64,000 nt of DNA. It comes from Streptomyces sp. FIT100 (lineage in GTDB: Bacteria > Actinomycetota > Actinomycetes > Streptomycetales > Streptomycetaceae). The stretch is from positions 7,597,526 to 7,661,525 of the forward strand of contig NZ_CP075715.1 in the NCBI RefSeq assembly GCF_024584805.1, written 5' to 3'. The translations under genes were made by a program, and so were the position numbers. Below the pieces are notes generated by a model. That model searched no databases and had not been told where the DNA came from. It saw only the letters and a list, made by a program, of their open reading frames with translations. Numbering within the stretch: the stretch's first letter is position 1; every line of letters starts with the position of its first letter. Positions 43,222 to 57,398 of this stretch are shown one piece after another.

Positions 43222-44942
43222 CACGACCACTCCTCGGCCGGCACCGCGAGGGTATGGGTGCGTTCCGGAGCCTTGGGCTCCAGCTGTCGGCTGCTGTACA
43301 TCGGCCGTGACCTGCCTTCCGGTTGGATGCCGACGACGTCGTCACCGCGCCACCGGGTGCGGAAGGTGCGCCCGGCGGCGGTCTCGTCCGTCGTGGACTC
43401 GGCGAGGGGAAAGGTGACCGTGATCCGTTCGCCCGCGCGGGGGCGGTCCAGACGGAGGTACCCGTCGGGCGCCCAGGCGCCGGTGTCCCGGCCGGAGGTG
43501 GTGACCAGCGGTCCGGAGACGGGGTGGCGGACGACGGTGAGGTGCGCGTACCCGGCCCAGTCGGGGACACGGAGCCGCAGCTCGCGGCAGTCGGCGCGCA
43601 GGTCCAGGTCCACCCGCCCCTCGTACGGCAGATGGCTGAGCACGTCGACCAGCCTGCTCCCGCGGTTGAGCAGCAGATTGACCCGCAGCAGCTCCTCGTC
43701 GCCGGCGACCGCCGCGTTCCAGCCGGTGAAGAGCCCGCGGACGCCGGAGCCGACGCAGCATGCCTGGACGTCGCTGGTGTGCCCGCGGCCGAGGACCACG
43801 TCGGACACGTAGTCGTTGGGCGCCCCGTAACCGGCGAAGGCACCCCGCACCCGCTCCCCGACGCGGTGGTGCGTCCGCCAGCCGGGGATGTCCCGTGAGC
43901 GGTCCGGGGCCGAGCGGACCCAGTCGACGTCGGAGAGCTGGGAGGCGGCGAGGTGGTTGCGCAGGAACCGCTCCACGACGGACCAGTACGCGGTGTACCC
44001 GGCGCGGGCGAGGGTGGTGCCGATGCCGATGAGGTCGACGAGCGAGCAGGTCTCGTGCTCGTAGCGCTGGTCGGCCAGGTCCCCCGGGGTCCAGCCGAAG
44101 CCCGTGCCCTGCGTCAGCGCCCAGTCGAAGGACCGCTTCACGAACGCCGTCAGCGCGTGGTCGCCCGTGAACACCGCGTACTTGGCGAGGCCGTCCAGCG
44201 TGCCGAGCCGGGTGTGGAAGTGCCCGCTGCGGTAGGCGAGCGCCGCGTTGAAGCTGCCGTCGGGGAGGAAGACGCCGCTCTTCTCGGTGATGAGCCGCGT
44301 GAACCAGCCGCACAGCTCCAGGGCGTCGGCGCTGCCGGTCGCCCGGTGGTGGCGGAGCAGCGGCATGATCAGCCGGCCGCAGAACGAGGCCGGGTCGGGG
44401 GCGAGGTGCAGCTGGGCCGCGTGCGCGGAGGGCCAGCCGCCGTCCCGGGTGTACTCGGAGGCCGGGTAGTACCAGACGTCGCGTTCCTTGACGGCGATCC
44501 GCTTCAGCGCCGCCACCTGCCGGTCGGCGGCCCGCCGCACCGTCTCGTCGCCGCTTTCGAGGTACCAGGTGGTGAGCGCGAGGAGCGTCGCACGCTGGTC
44601 GATGAGGTTGGCGTGGGGCGCCCAGTGCCCCAGGGGGTGGCTGCGCCGGTAGGTCAGCCCGTCCTCGGCGAGCAGGTCGAGGAGCGTGGCCTTGTAGCGC
44701 TCCTCGGTCTCCGACCACCAGGACTTGCCGGTCATGTGCCGGGCGAGGACGCACGCGTCCGTCAGCCGGCCGTGGCTGGAGCCGTAGTCCCAGTCGCCGT
44801 GGACCAGCGTGGCCGGCTCGGCGAGCAGATCGGCGCTGAAGAAGGGGATGTGGCCGAGGTCGGGGTCGGCGAGGCCGACGACGGCGTTCATGGCCTGCTC
44901 GGCGCGGTCTTCCAGGAGGAGCGTCGCGGGGATGGTGCGCAT
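43218..44942 (-). CDS. GH127-superfamily protein with zinc-cysteine site (divergent)
   Basis: 574 residues, no signal peptide. Overall identity to ordinary DUF1680 proteins seems low, but the architecture (helical toroid, then a beta domain with LRVPDWAGYAHLTVV) and the active-site set are the same. Glu297 and Cys299 are in HETCSLVD, followed by an AYWSVVERFLRNHL segment, and Cys395-Cys396 in QACCVGSG. A beta-L-arabinofuranosidase or related furanosidase activity on imported oligosaccharides is therefore predicted, with unsure specificity. It starts the minus-strand operon that continues into both GH28 genes and the acetyltransferase fusion. The ribosome binding site (GAGGG) is modest. Confidence 0.78.
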   Translation of the reverse strand: MRTIPATLLLEDRAEQAMNAVVGLADPDLGHIPFFSADLLAEPATLVHGDWDYGSSHGRLTDACVLARHMTGKSWWSETEERYKATLLDLLAEDGLTYRRSHPLGHWAPHANLIDQRATLLALTTWYLESGDETVRRAADRQVAALKRIAVKERDVWYYPASEYTRDGGWPSAHAAQLHLAPDPASFCGRLIMPLLRHHRATGSADALELCGWFTRLITEKSGVFLPDGSFNAALAYRSGHFHTRLGTLDGLAKYAVFTGDHALTAFVKRSFDWALTQGTGFGWTPGDLADQRYEHETCSLVDLIGIGTTLARAGYTAYWSVVERFLRNHLAASQLSDVDWVRSAPDRSRDIPGWRTHHRVGERVRGAFAGYGAPNDYVSDVVLGRGHTSDVQACCVGSGVRGLFTGWNAAVAGDEELLRVNLLLNRGSRLVDVLSHLPYEGRVDLDLRADCRELRLRVPDWAGYAHLTVVRHPVSGPLVTTSGRDTGAWAPDGYLRLDRPRAGERITVTFPLAESTTDETAAGRTFRTRWRGDDVVGIQPEGRSRPMYSSRQLEPKAPERTHTLAVPAEEWSW

Positions 44943-44986
44943 GGGGCCCTCACAGTCCTTCACACCGGCTGGATGGTCGGACGGAC

Positions 44987-45040
44987 TTGAATGCCGCAGG
45001 AATGCCATTGAGGTTAGGAGGGGGTCCGGAGGGGCGTCAA
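44987..45040 (-). promoter_or_regulatory. Promoter and paired operator of the GH127-like/GH28 operon
   Basis: On the minus strand TTGACG (45035-45040), 18 bases, then TAACCT (45011-45016). Just downstream are two GAATGCC half-sites (ttGAATGCCg at 44987-44996 and agGAATGCCA at 44998-45007) with 11-bp spacing. The arrangement mirrors the region at 36725-36776, 400 bases of unrelated genes away in context but with the same spacing. Confidence 0.6.
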
Positions 45041-45075
45041 GGTGTGCGTAGACGCTGTGTATGGGCTCAAGTGGG

Positions 45076-45085
45076 TGGTATACCA
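45076..45085. promoter_or_regulatory. Perfect palindrome TGGTATACCA upstream of GH78
   Basis: This 10-bp palindrome is the form expected for a GntR/FCD dimer site and lies 67 bases before the rhamnosidase start. It is a two-base variant of the sites at 22798, 22909 and 36725. Confidence 0.55.
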
Positions 45086-45151
45086 GTGGTGTTGACCCCC
45101 CTTTCGCGCCCTGCGGGGGACAGATCCGCCGGACCACCACCGGAGGCAGCA

Positions 45152-47785
45152 GTGACACGCGGCACCAGCAGCGCACCGACCGACCTCAGGACGGGCCACC
45201 TCGCGGAGCCCCTCGGTATCGACGACGAACACCCCGACCTCTCCTGGAAGGTGAGCGCCGGGCGGCAGGACGCCTATCGGATCCACGTCGCCTCGACCCC
45301 CGGCCTGCTCGCCGCCGGTGCACCCGACCTGTGGGACAGCGGGCGGGTCGCCGGGCACCGCGGCACCGGCGTCGAGTACGGCGGCAAGGCGCTCGGCTCC
45401 GCACAACGGGCCCACTGGCGCGTGCGGGTCTGGGACGAGTGGGGCACCGCCTCGGAGTGGAGCGCCGCGGCCTCCTGGGAGACCGGGCTGCTCCTGCCGT
45501 CCGACTGGGACGGGGCGCAGTGGGTGACCGCACCCGAGTGGGCGTCACCCGACGGGCATGACCCGGCGGCCCCGCTTCCCCTCCTGGCCGGGGACTTCCG
45601 CCTCGACCGGCCGGTCCGCCGCGCCCGGCTCCACGCCACCGCGCTCGGCGTCTACGAGGCGAGCGTCAACGGGGCCCGCGTCTCGGACGCCGTGCTCGAA
45701 CCCGGCTGCACGGCCTACGACAAGCGGCTCCTGTACGCCACGTACGACATCACCGACGCCGTCCGCCAGGGCTCCAACACGCTCGGCATCCTGCTGGGCA
45801 ACGGCATCGCCAATGTGCCGAACGTGCCGGGCCGTTACGAGAAGCTGCACGTCAGCTACGGACTGCCCAGAGCCCTCGCCGTGCTGCTCGTCGAGCACAC
45901 CGACGGCACGTGCACCCGCCTCGTCACCGACGGCAGCTGGCGCACCGCGCCCGGCCCGATCACGCTCTCCGCCTGGTTCGGCGGCGAGGAGCACGACGCC
46001 CGGCGCGAGCCGGGCCCCGAGGACTGGCGGCCCGCGGTCACCGTCACACCGCACGCCCCCGACGTGACGCTGTCGGCCCGCGCCCATCCGCCCGTGGAGG
46101 TCGTCGAGACCGTCGAGACCGTCTCCGTCACCGAACCGCAGCCCGGGGTGCACGTCTTCGACCTGGGCGTCAACATCGCCGGCTGGCCCGAGCTGCGGGT
46201 CCTCGGGCCCGCGGGAACGTCCGTGGTCATGCGCCCCGCCGAGCTCCTCCACGACGACGGCACCGTCAACCAGCGCTTCACCGGCCGCCCCTGCTACGAC
46301 CGGTACACCCTGCGCGGCACGGACGCCGGCACGGACACCGGCGCCGATGCGGAGGCCGAGACCTGGCATCCGCGCACCGTCTACCACGGCTTCCGCTACG
46401 TCCAGGTCGAGGGCCTGCCGGGACCGCCCGCCCCGGACACCCTGCGCGGGCTCGTGCTGCGCGCCGCCAACACGCCCGCCGGCGGCTTCAGCTGCTCCGA
46501 CGAGCTGCTCAACGGCATCCACCGGCTCGTCGACCGGGCCGTCCAGGGCAACATGTACAGCATCCTCACCGACTGCCCGCACCGCGAGAAGCTGGGCTGG
46601 CTGGAGCAGACGCACCTCGTCTTCCCCGCCGTGGCGCGCAACTACGACGTCGCCGCCTACTACCGCAAGCTCGTACGGGACATGGCGGACGCCCAGACCG
46701 ACACCGGCCTGGTCCCGGGCATCGCCCCCGAGTACACGGTCTTCGAGGACAAGTTCCGGGACGACCCCAACTGGGGCGGCGCGATCGTCCTCGCACCCTG
46801 GCACCTCTACCGGACCTACGGCGACACCGCCACGCTGCGCGCCCACTACCCGTCGATGCTGCGCTACCTGGACCACCTCGCCTCACGCACGGACGGCAGC
46901 GGACTGCTCACCCACGGACTCGGCGACTGGATCGCCTTCGACGACTCCACGCCCAAGGGCGTCACCGCGGCCTTCGCCCACCACCGGATCGCCACCGCCA
47001 TGAGCGAGATCGCGCAGGCCGTCGGCGAATCCGCCGACGCCCGCCGCCACACCGCCCTCGCCGAACGGATCGGCCGGGCCTTCCACGACACGTACTTCGA
47101 CGCGGACCGGCACACCTACGCCACCGGCAGCCAGGCCGCCGACGCCCTCGCCCTCGACCTGGGCATCGTCCCCGAGGCCGAGCGCTCCGCCGTCCTCGAC
47201 CACCTGATCGCCTCCATCCGCGCGGCGGGCGACCACGTCACGGTCGGCGAGATCGCCCTGCCCTCGCTGCTGCGCGTCCTGAGCGCGTACGACCGCGACG
47301 ACGTCGTCCACGACCTCGTCAGCCGTACGGACAGCCCCAGTTACGGCTACCAGGTCACCCACGGTGCGACCGCGCTCACCGAGCGCTGGGACGGACCGAC
47401 GCGGGGCTCGTCCCAGAACCACCTCATGCTCGGCGCCGTCGAGGAGTGGTTCGGCGCGTCGCTCGCCGGCATCCGGCAGGCGGAGGACTCCGTCGCCTTC
47501 GACCGGATCGTCCTGCGCCCCACCCCCGTCGGCGGACTCACCTGGGTGAGCGCCTGGTACGACACCCCGCGCGGCCGCGTCACCAGCGCCTGGGAGCGCA
47601 CGGACGACGGCCTGCGCTTCGACGTGACCGTGCCGCCCGGCCCGCCGTCCCGCGTCGAACTGCCCGTGCCGGACGGCGCGGGCGCGCCCCGGGCACCACA
47701 GGGTGCGCGCCCGCTCGGCACCGCCGGCGGCCGGGCCGGCTACGAAGTCGGCCACGGCACCTGGCAGTTCAGTGTCGGGGCCTGA
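45152..47785 (+). CDS. GH78 alpha-L-rhamnosidase
   Basis: 877 residues from a GTG preceded by GGAGG. There is no signal, so it is cytoplasmic. N-terminal beta domains show the GH78 pattern RTGHLAEPLGIDDEHPDLSW and HWRVRVWDEWG, and a carbohydrate-binding-like unit with ALGVYEASVNGARV. The (alpha/alpha)6 catalytic domain has LTDCPHREKLGWLEQTH, IAPEYTVFEDKFRDDPNWGGAIVL, YGYQVTHGATALTERWDG and SSQNHLMLGAVEEWF, and ends in the usual beta-sandwich (FDRIVLRPTPVGGL). This subfamily carries the REKLGW form rather than RDERxGW. It should remove terminal alpha-L-rhamnose from pectic fragments. It converges on the next GH127-type gene with a 17-base overlap. Confidence 0.93.
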   Translation: MTRGTSSAPTDLRTGHLAEPLGIDDEHPDLSWKVSAGRQDAYRIHVASTPGLLAAGAPDLWDSGRVAGHRGTGVEYGGKALGSAQRAHWRVRVWDEWGTASEWSAAASWETGLLLPSDWDGAQWVTAPEWASPDGHDPAAPLPLLAGDFRLDRPVRRARLHATALGVYEASVNGARVSDAVLEPGCTAYDKRLLYATYDITDAVRQGSNTLGILLGNGIANVPNVPGRYEKLHVSYGLPRALAVLLVEHTDGTCTRLVTDGSWRTAPGPITLSAWFGGEEHDARREPGPEDWRPAVTVTPHAPDVTLSARAHPPVEVVETVETVSVTEPQPGVHVFDLGVNIAGWPELRVLGPAGTSVVMRPAELLHDDGTVNQRFTGRPCYDRYTLRGTDAGTDTGADAEAETWHPRTVYHGFRYVQVEGLPGPPAPDTLRGLVLRAANTPAGGFSCSDELLNGIHRLVDRAVQGNMYSILTDCPHREKLGWLEQTHLVFPAVARNYDVAAYYRKLVRDMADAQTDTGLVPGIAPEYTVFEDKFRDDPNWGGAIVLAPWHLYRTYGDTATLRAHYPSMLRYLDHLASRTDGSGLLTHGLGDWIAFDDSTPKGVTAAFAHHRIATAMSEIAQAVGESADARRHTALAERIGRAFHDTYFDADRHTYATGSQAADALALDLGIVPEAERSAVLDHLIASIRAAGDHVTVGEIALPSLLRVLSAYDRDDVVHDLVSRTDSPSYGYQVTHGATALTERWDGPTRGSSQNHLMLGAVEEWFGASLAGIRQAEDSVAFDRIVLRPTPVGGLTWVSAWYDTPRGRVTSAWERTDDGLRFDVTVPPGPPSRVELPVPDGAGAPRAPQGARPLGTAGGRAGYEVGHGTWQFSVGA

Positions 47786-49610
47786 CCGGGAAGTAGACGG
47801 CGTACGGCTCGTCCTCCACCTCGTGCAGCGGAACGAACCGCAGTCCGCGGTCCTGGCCACGCGCCCGGTAGGAGCCGCGCCACGCGAACGGGTCGCGCTC
47901 CTCGTCCGGGGCCAGGAGCGTCTCCGGCCGGCCCGGGTCGCCGTCGAGCTGCCGCTCCTCCTCGCACAGGCCCGCCAGCACGACCGGCCCGTCCATGAAC
48001 GCCACCGCCTCCGGACGGTCCGGCAGCGGCTCGGCGCGCAGCGCCGTGGGCAGCTCAAGGCGTACGGTGTCGTCGCGCCATGTCCGGTGCACGCCGACCA
48101 GCCCCGGCCCGGGCTTCACCGGCTGCGGCTCACCGTTCACCGTCAGGGTGACCGGACCGCTCACCCACCAGGGCACCCGCAGGCCCAGCTCGAAGTCGGC
48201 GGGCCCGTCCGCCCGCACGGACAGTTCGATCGCCCACCGGTCGGGACGGCGGTCGGCGCCCCGGTCGCCGGAGGCGGCGATATGCGTACCCACCTGAGGG
48301 TCCGGGCGCTGCGACAGCTCCACCTCCCGGCCCTCCCGGGCGAAGCGGAGCGTGGAGGGGATGTACTGGCAGACCGCCACGCCCCCGTCGTGCCCGTAGT
48401 AGGCGTACGCGTTGTGCAGCGTGTGCGCCTGCACCATCGTCCCGTAGCAGCACCAGAAGCTGTCCGTCGCGGTGCCCCACTGCTTCGTCGCGCCCGGGCG
48501 CAGCGGCAGGTAGTAGGCGGCCATGCCGGTGCGCGGATGCTGCTGCGCCAGGATGCCGTTGTACAGGTTCCGCTCGATGTAGTCGGCGTACGCGGGGTCC
48601 CCGGTCCAGCGCAGCAGCACGTGTGCAAGGCGCATCATGTTGTGGACGGTGCAGTGCTCCTGGGTGCGTGTGCCGAGGCGGGCGGCGAACTCGTACGGCG
48701 GGGTCCACATCTCGTAGCTCGACTGCCCGCCGGTGGCGAAGTACCCCCGGTCGGTCACCGCGCACCGCCAGTACTCCTCCACGACGCGCCGCCAGCGCTC
48801 CTCGCCGGTGACCTCGAAGGCGCGGGCCGCCCCGAGCACCTCGGGGACGGTGGTGTTGGCGTGCCGGTTGGTGAGGGGGTCCTCGCCCGCGAGCAGCCGG
48901 TCGAAGAGGCGCGGCCGGTCGTAGCGGCGCACGAGGTCCAGATGGGCCTCGTCGCCGGTGATCCCGTACAGCTCGGCCCACACCTCCAGCATGCCGCCGG
49001 TCTCGTGGTCCAGGATGTCGTCGAGGTCGTCCCGGGAGAAGCGGCCGGTCCAGCGGTGGAACCAGCGGGCGGCGTTCACGACGGTCCGCAGCGCCTGCTC
49101 GCTGCGCAGGTACCGGTGGGCGTCGAGCAGGCCCATGAGCGTCTTGTGGACCGTGTAGTGCGGAGCCCACATGCGCTTCCCGTCCGCGATGCGGTGGAGG
49201 TACTTCTCCGGGATCGAGAAGACCCACTCGCCGCCGTTCTCGCGCTGGAGGTGCCCGAGGCTGCCGACGATGCCCTCGGCCTTCGCCCGGAGCTCCGCGT
49301 CCCCCGTCGTGGCGACGAGCCGTGCGGCCGCCGACAGCCAGTGGCCGAGGAAGTGGCCGCGCAGCTGGGAGTCCAGCGCCTCCCAGCCGCCGTGCCGTTT
49401 GCCGGAGGGCGCGGGATCGCCGGGGGCGAAGATGCCCGCCTCGAAGGTGAAGGCGCGCAGCAGCTTCGCGGAGTCGAGGCTCATGAGATAGCTGCGGACG
49501 AGCCCGGCCCGCTGCTGGAACGGATTGGCCAGGTCGGAGTAGTCGATCCGGCCGAGGCCGGGCAGAAGGCGAACGCGGTCGGCGGGGAAGTCCCGGAACG
49601 GCGGCTGCAT
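47769..49610 (-). CDS. GH127/GH146-type beta-L-arabinofuranosidase (DUF1680)
   Basis: 613 residues beginning MQPPFRDFPADRVRLLPG after a CTGGAG site. The in-frame sequence upstream is low-complexity Val/Ala/Thr and was rejected as part of the protein. Motifs are LRGHFLGHWLSAAARL, YTVHKTLMGLLDAHRYL, TNRHANTTVPEVLGAA, and the zinc-cysteine set Glu318/Cys320 (QEHCTVHNMMRLAHVLLRWTG) with Cys387-Cys388 (SFWCCYGTMVQ). IERNLYNGILAQQHP is also typical. This form is closest to the GH146 end of the clan. It has no signal peptide. It is the third protein in the window to keep the E-x-C ... C-C site. Likely substrate: L-arabinofuranose on imported oligosaccharides. Confidence 0.9.
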   Translation of the reverse strand: MQPPFRDFPADRVRLLPGLGRIDYSDLANPFQQRAGLVRSYLMSLDSAKLLRAFTFEAGIFAPGDPAPSGKRHGGWEALDSQLRGHFLGHWLSAAARLVATTGDAELRAKAEGIVGSLGHLQRENGGEWVFSIPEKYLHRIADGKRMWAPHYTVHKTLMGLLDAHRYLRSEQALRTVVNAARWFHRWTGRFSRDDLDDILDHETGGMLEVWAELYGITGDEAHLDLVRRYDRPRLFDRLLAGEDPLTNRHANTTVPEVLGAARAFEVTGEERWRRVVEEYWRCAVTDRGYFATGGQSSYEMWTPPYEFAARLGTRTQEHCTVHNMMRLAHVLLRWTGDPAYADYIERNLYNGILAQQHPRTGMAAYYLPLRPGATKQWGTATDSFWCCYGTMVQAHTLHNAYAYYGHDGGVAVCQYIPSTLRFAREGREVELSQRPDPQVGTHIAASGDRGADRRPDRWAIELSVRADGPADFELGLRVPWWVSGPVTLTVNGEPQPVKPGPGLVGVHRTWRDDTVRLELPTALRAEPLPDRPEAVAFMDGPVVLAGLCEEERQLDGDPGRPETLLAPDEERDPFAWRGSYRARGQDRGLRFVPLHEVEDEPYAVYFPVRPRH

Positions 49611-49672
49611 CGCTCCAGACAGCCCGGCACCCCCGTCTCCTGTCAATACCGCCGTCGCCACCACCACGGTGA

Positions 49673-55271
<5,599 letters not shown>

Positions 55272-55283
55272 GATGGGGACTCC

Positions 55284-56237
55284 TTACGGTCGGGTCAGCC
55301 GCTCGGCGGTGAACCGGTCGGTGATCAGGACATTGACCAGGCCGCCCCGCAGGGCCGCGCGCACCGCCTCCGTCTTGCGCCGGCCCCCGGCGACGGCGAC
55401 GCAGCGGGGGACCGCCCGCAGCTGCTCCGGGGTGATCCCGATGACCCGCTGCGCCGTACCCGTGTCGGTCGGGCGCCCGGCGGCGTCGAAGAAGTGGAGG
55501 CAGACGTCGCCCACGGCGCCGGCCGCGCGCAACCGCGCGAGCTCCCCGGCCGCGAAGACATTGCCGCTGCTCGCCAGCACCCGGGACGGTTCGAGGGAGC
55601 CGATGCCGACGAGCGCCACCGTGATCTCCTTGAAGAGCGCCATCCCCGCGGCGACGAACGGGTCTTCGCGCAGCGCCCGGGCGCTGGCGGCGGAACCGGC
55701 CACCCCCGGCGAGGGCAGGTGCACGGGGCTCCCCTGGAGCACGTGGGCCATACGGTCGGTCAGCCGGGTGGCGTGCTCGGCGGCGGCCGGGTCCCCGACG
55801 CCGCCGAGGACCTGGAGCACCCGGACACCGGTCAGGCCGGGCACCGGGCGCAGATGGTCCACCACGGCCAGCAGCGAGGCGCTCCAGGAGGAGATGCCGA
55901 TGGTGTCGCCGGAGCGCAGTGTCACCTCCAGGTAGTACGCGGCGGCGGCGCCCAGTTCGGGCAGGATGCGCTGCTCGTCGTCGTCCGGCACGTCCACCAC
56001 GAGCGCCAGCCTGATGCCGTAGCGCTCCTGGAGGGCGCCCTCCAGGCCGGGATGGGTGCCCTGCGGCGCGGACACCGTGATCCGGACGATGCCCTGCTCC
56101 TCGGCCCGCTTCAGCAGCCGCGACACCCGGGCCTGGGACAGGCCCAGCCGGTCGGCTATCTGCGGCTGGCGGACTCCCTCGGTGTAGTACATGCGCGCCA
56201 CGCGCGTCATGAGACGCAGCTCTTCCGGGGCTGCCAT
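55284..56237 (-). CDS. SorC-family sugar-responsive transcriptional regulator
   Basis: 317 residues. A short HTH at the N terminus (VRQPQIADRLGLSQARVSRLLKRAEEQGIVRITV) is followed by the SorC/CggR effector domain (GDTIGISSWSASLLAVVDHLRPV, VLQVLGGVGDPAAAEHATRLTDRMA, TVALVGIGSLEPSRVLASSGN, VAVAGGRRKTEAVRAALRGGLVNVLITD). The last segment is the phosphosugar-binding signature. These regulators respond to phosphorylated sugars, fitting the kinase and transketolase genes read in the other direction. A palindrome lies at the divergent promoter. The start was chosen at the ATG with GGAGGGAG upstream. Confidence 0.93.
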   Translation of the reverse strand: MAAPEELRLMTRVARMYYTEGVRQPQIADRLGLSQARVSRLLKRAEEQGIVRITVSAPQGTHPGLEGALQERYGIRLALVVDVPDDDEQRILPELGAAAAYYLEVTLRSGDTIGISSWSASLLAVVDHLRPVPGLTGVRVLQVLGGVGDPAAAEHATRLTDRMAHVLQGSPVHLPSPGVAGSAASARALREDPFVAAGMALFKEITVALVGIGSLEPSRVLASSGNVFAAGELARLRAAGAVGDVCLHFFDAAGRPTDTGTAQRVIGITPEQLRAVPRCVAVAGGRRKTEAVRAALRGGLVNVLITDRFTAERLTRP

Positions 56238-56444
56238 CGCACTCCCTCCTTGCTGTGGTTCGTTCGCCTCCTGGGCCCCCTCAGACGCTGTCGACGGTCG
56301 ATCGTGCTCGGCCGCTCGTTCCTCGCGGCCTCCGCGCGTTCTCCCTTTCGACAGCGTCGGCGCCCCTCCGGCGCACTCTCCCCACGGCCGGTGGTGATCG
56401 CCAAGTCCCCCTGACCGAAAACCGGTTCGGTGCTCCGGGCCGCG

Positions 56445-56473
56445 TTGACGGGCCGTCAGCGCAAGGTTAGCTT
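56445..56473 (+). promoter_or_regulatory. Predicted promoter of the transketolase/kinase operon
   Basis: TTGACG, 17 bases, then TAGCTT, with the transcript expected to start near 56480, about 30 bases before the chosen ATG. No strong Shine-Dalgarno sequence is seen; GGAT at 56501-56504 is the only candidate. Confidence 0.55.
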
Positions 56474-56485
56474 AGGACGAATCAA

Positions 56486-56497
56486 CATTCATGAATG
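56486..56497. promoter_or_regulatory. SorC-type operator CATTCATGAATG
   Basis: A perfect 12-bp palindrome lying just after the predicted transcription start. The run continues GAATGGATATTCAC, which offers a second weaker half-site. It is the obvious target for the divergent SorC regulator. Confidence 0.65.
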
Positions 56498-56510
56498 AAT
56501 GGATATTCAC

Positions 56511-57398
56511 ATGACGTTGATGCCCGTTCCCGGCAGCACGGAGCGCCTGCACCGGCTGCGCCGGACCCTGATCGAAGCGCCACCCGACGAACGCACCGCC
56601 CGGCTCGCCGGGATCTCCGACGCGATACGGCGACGGGTCCTGGAGATGATCCGGCACGCCCGCATGGGGCATGTGGGCGGCGACTTCTCCGCCGTCGACA
56701 TCCTCACCGTCCTCTACCTGCTCGTCCTCGACTGCGATCCGGAGCGGCCCCGGCTGCCCGGCCGCGACCGCTTCATCCAGAGCAAGGGCCACAGCTCGGG
56801 CGCGCTCTACGCCACGCTGGCGTACGCCGGCTACTTCCCGGACGCCCGACTCGACACCTACATGGACCCGTTGTCGCCCCTCAACGGCCACCCCGACTGC
56901 CGCAAGGTGCCCGGCGTCGAGACCAGCACGGGACCGCTCGGCCACGGGCTCCCCGTCGCCGTCGGCACGGCGATCGCCGCCCGGCTGGACCGGAGCGGGC
57001 GGCGCACCTTCGTCCTCACCGGCGACGGCGAACTCCAGGAGGGGAGCAACTGGGAGGCGGCCCTCACCGCCGCCCACCGAGGTCTCGACAACCTCACCGT
57101 CGTCGTCGACCGCAACCGGCTGCAACAGGGCGCCCGCACCGAGCAGACGGCGGCCCTGGAGCCCCTGGCCGACAAATGGCGGGCGTTCGGCTTCGCCGTG
57201 CGCGACGTGGACGGACACGACCACGAGGCGCTGTACCGGGAGCTGAGCGCACCTGCGGAACCCGGCCGCCCGACCTGCCTGATCGCCCGGACCGAGAAGG
57301 GCCACGGTGTGTCCTTCATGGCCGACCGGGTCGAGTGGCACCACCGCGTGCCCACCGGGGACGAGACCGCACGCGCCATGGAGGAGCTGAGCCGGTGA
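56511..57398 (+). CDS. Transketolase N-terminal (TPP-binding) subunit
   Basis: 295 residues from the ATG at 56511; an alternative ATG 12 bases upstream would start immediately at the operator. It has the TPP-binding half of transketolase: RHARMGHVGGDFSAVDILTVLY, the His-bearing SKGHSSGALYATLAYAGYF, STGPLGHGLPVAVGTAIA, and the TPP/metal motif GDGELQEGSNWEAALTAAHRGLDNLTVVVDRNRLQQ. Separate N and C subunits are common in dedicated sugar pathways. In D-apiose catabolism, a split transketolase of this kind converts apulose 4-phosphate. It overlaps the next gene by four bases (GTGA), so equal amounts would be made. Assignment to apiose rather than another ketose is an inference from the neighbours. 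Confidence 0.92.
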   Translation: MTLMPVPGSTERLHRLRRTLIEAPPDERTARLAGISDAIRRRVLEMIRHARMGHVGGDFSAVDILTVLYLLVLDCDPERPRLPGRDRFIQSKGHSSGALYATLAYAGYFPDARLDTYMDPLSPLNGHPDCRKVPGVETSTGPLGHGLPVAVGTAIAARLDRSGRRTFVLTGDGELQEGSNWEAALTAAHRGLDNLTVVVDRNRLQQGARTEQTAALEPLADKWRAFGFAVRDVDGHDHEALYRELSAPAEPGRPTCLIARTEKGHGVSFMADRVEWHHRVPTGDETARAMEELSR

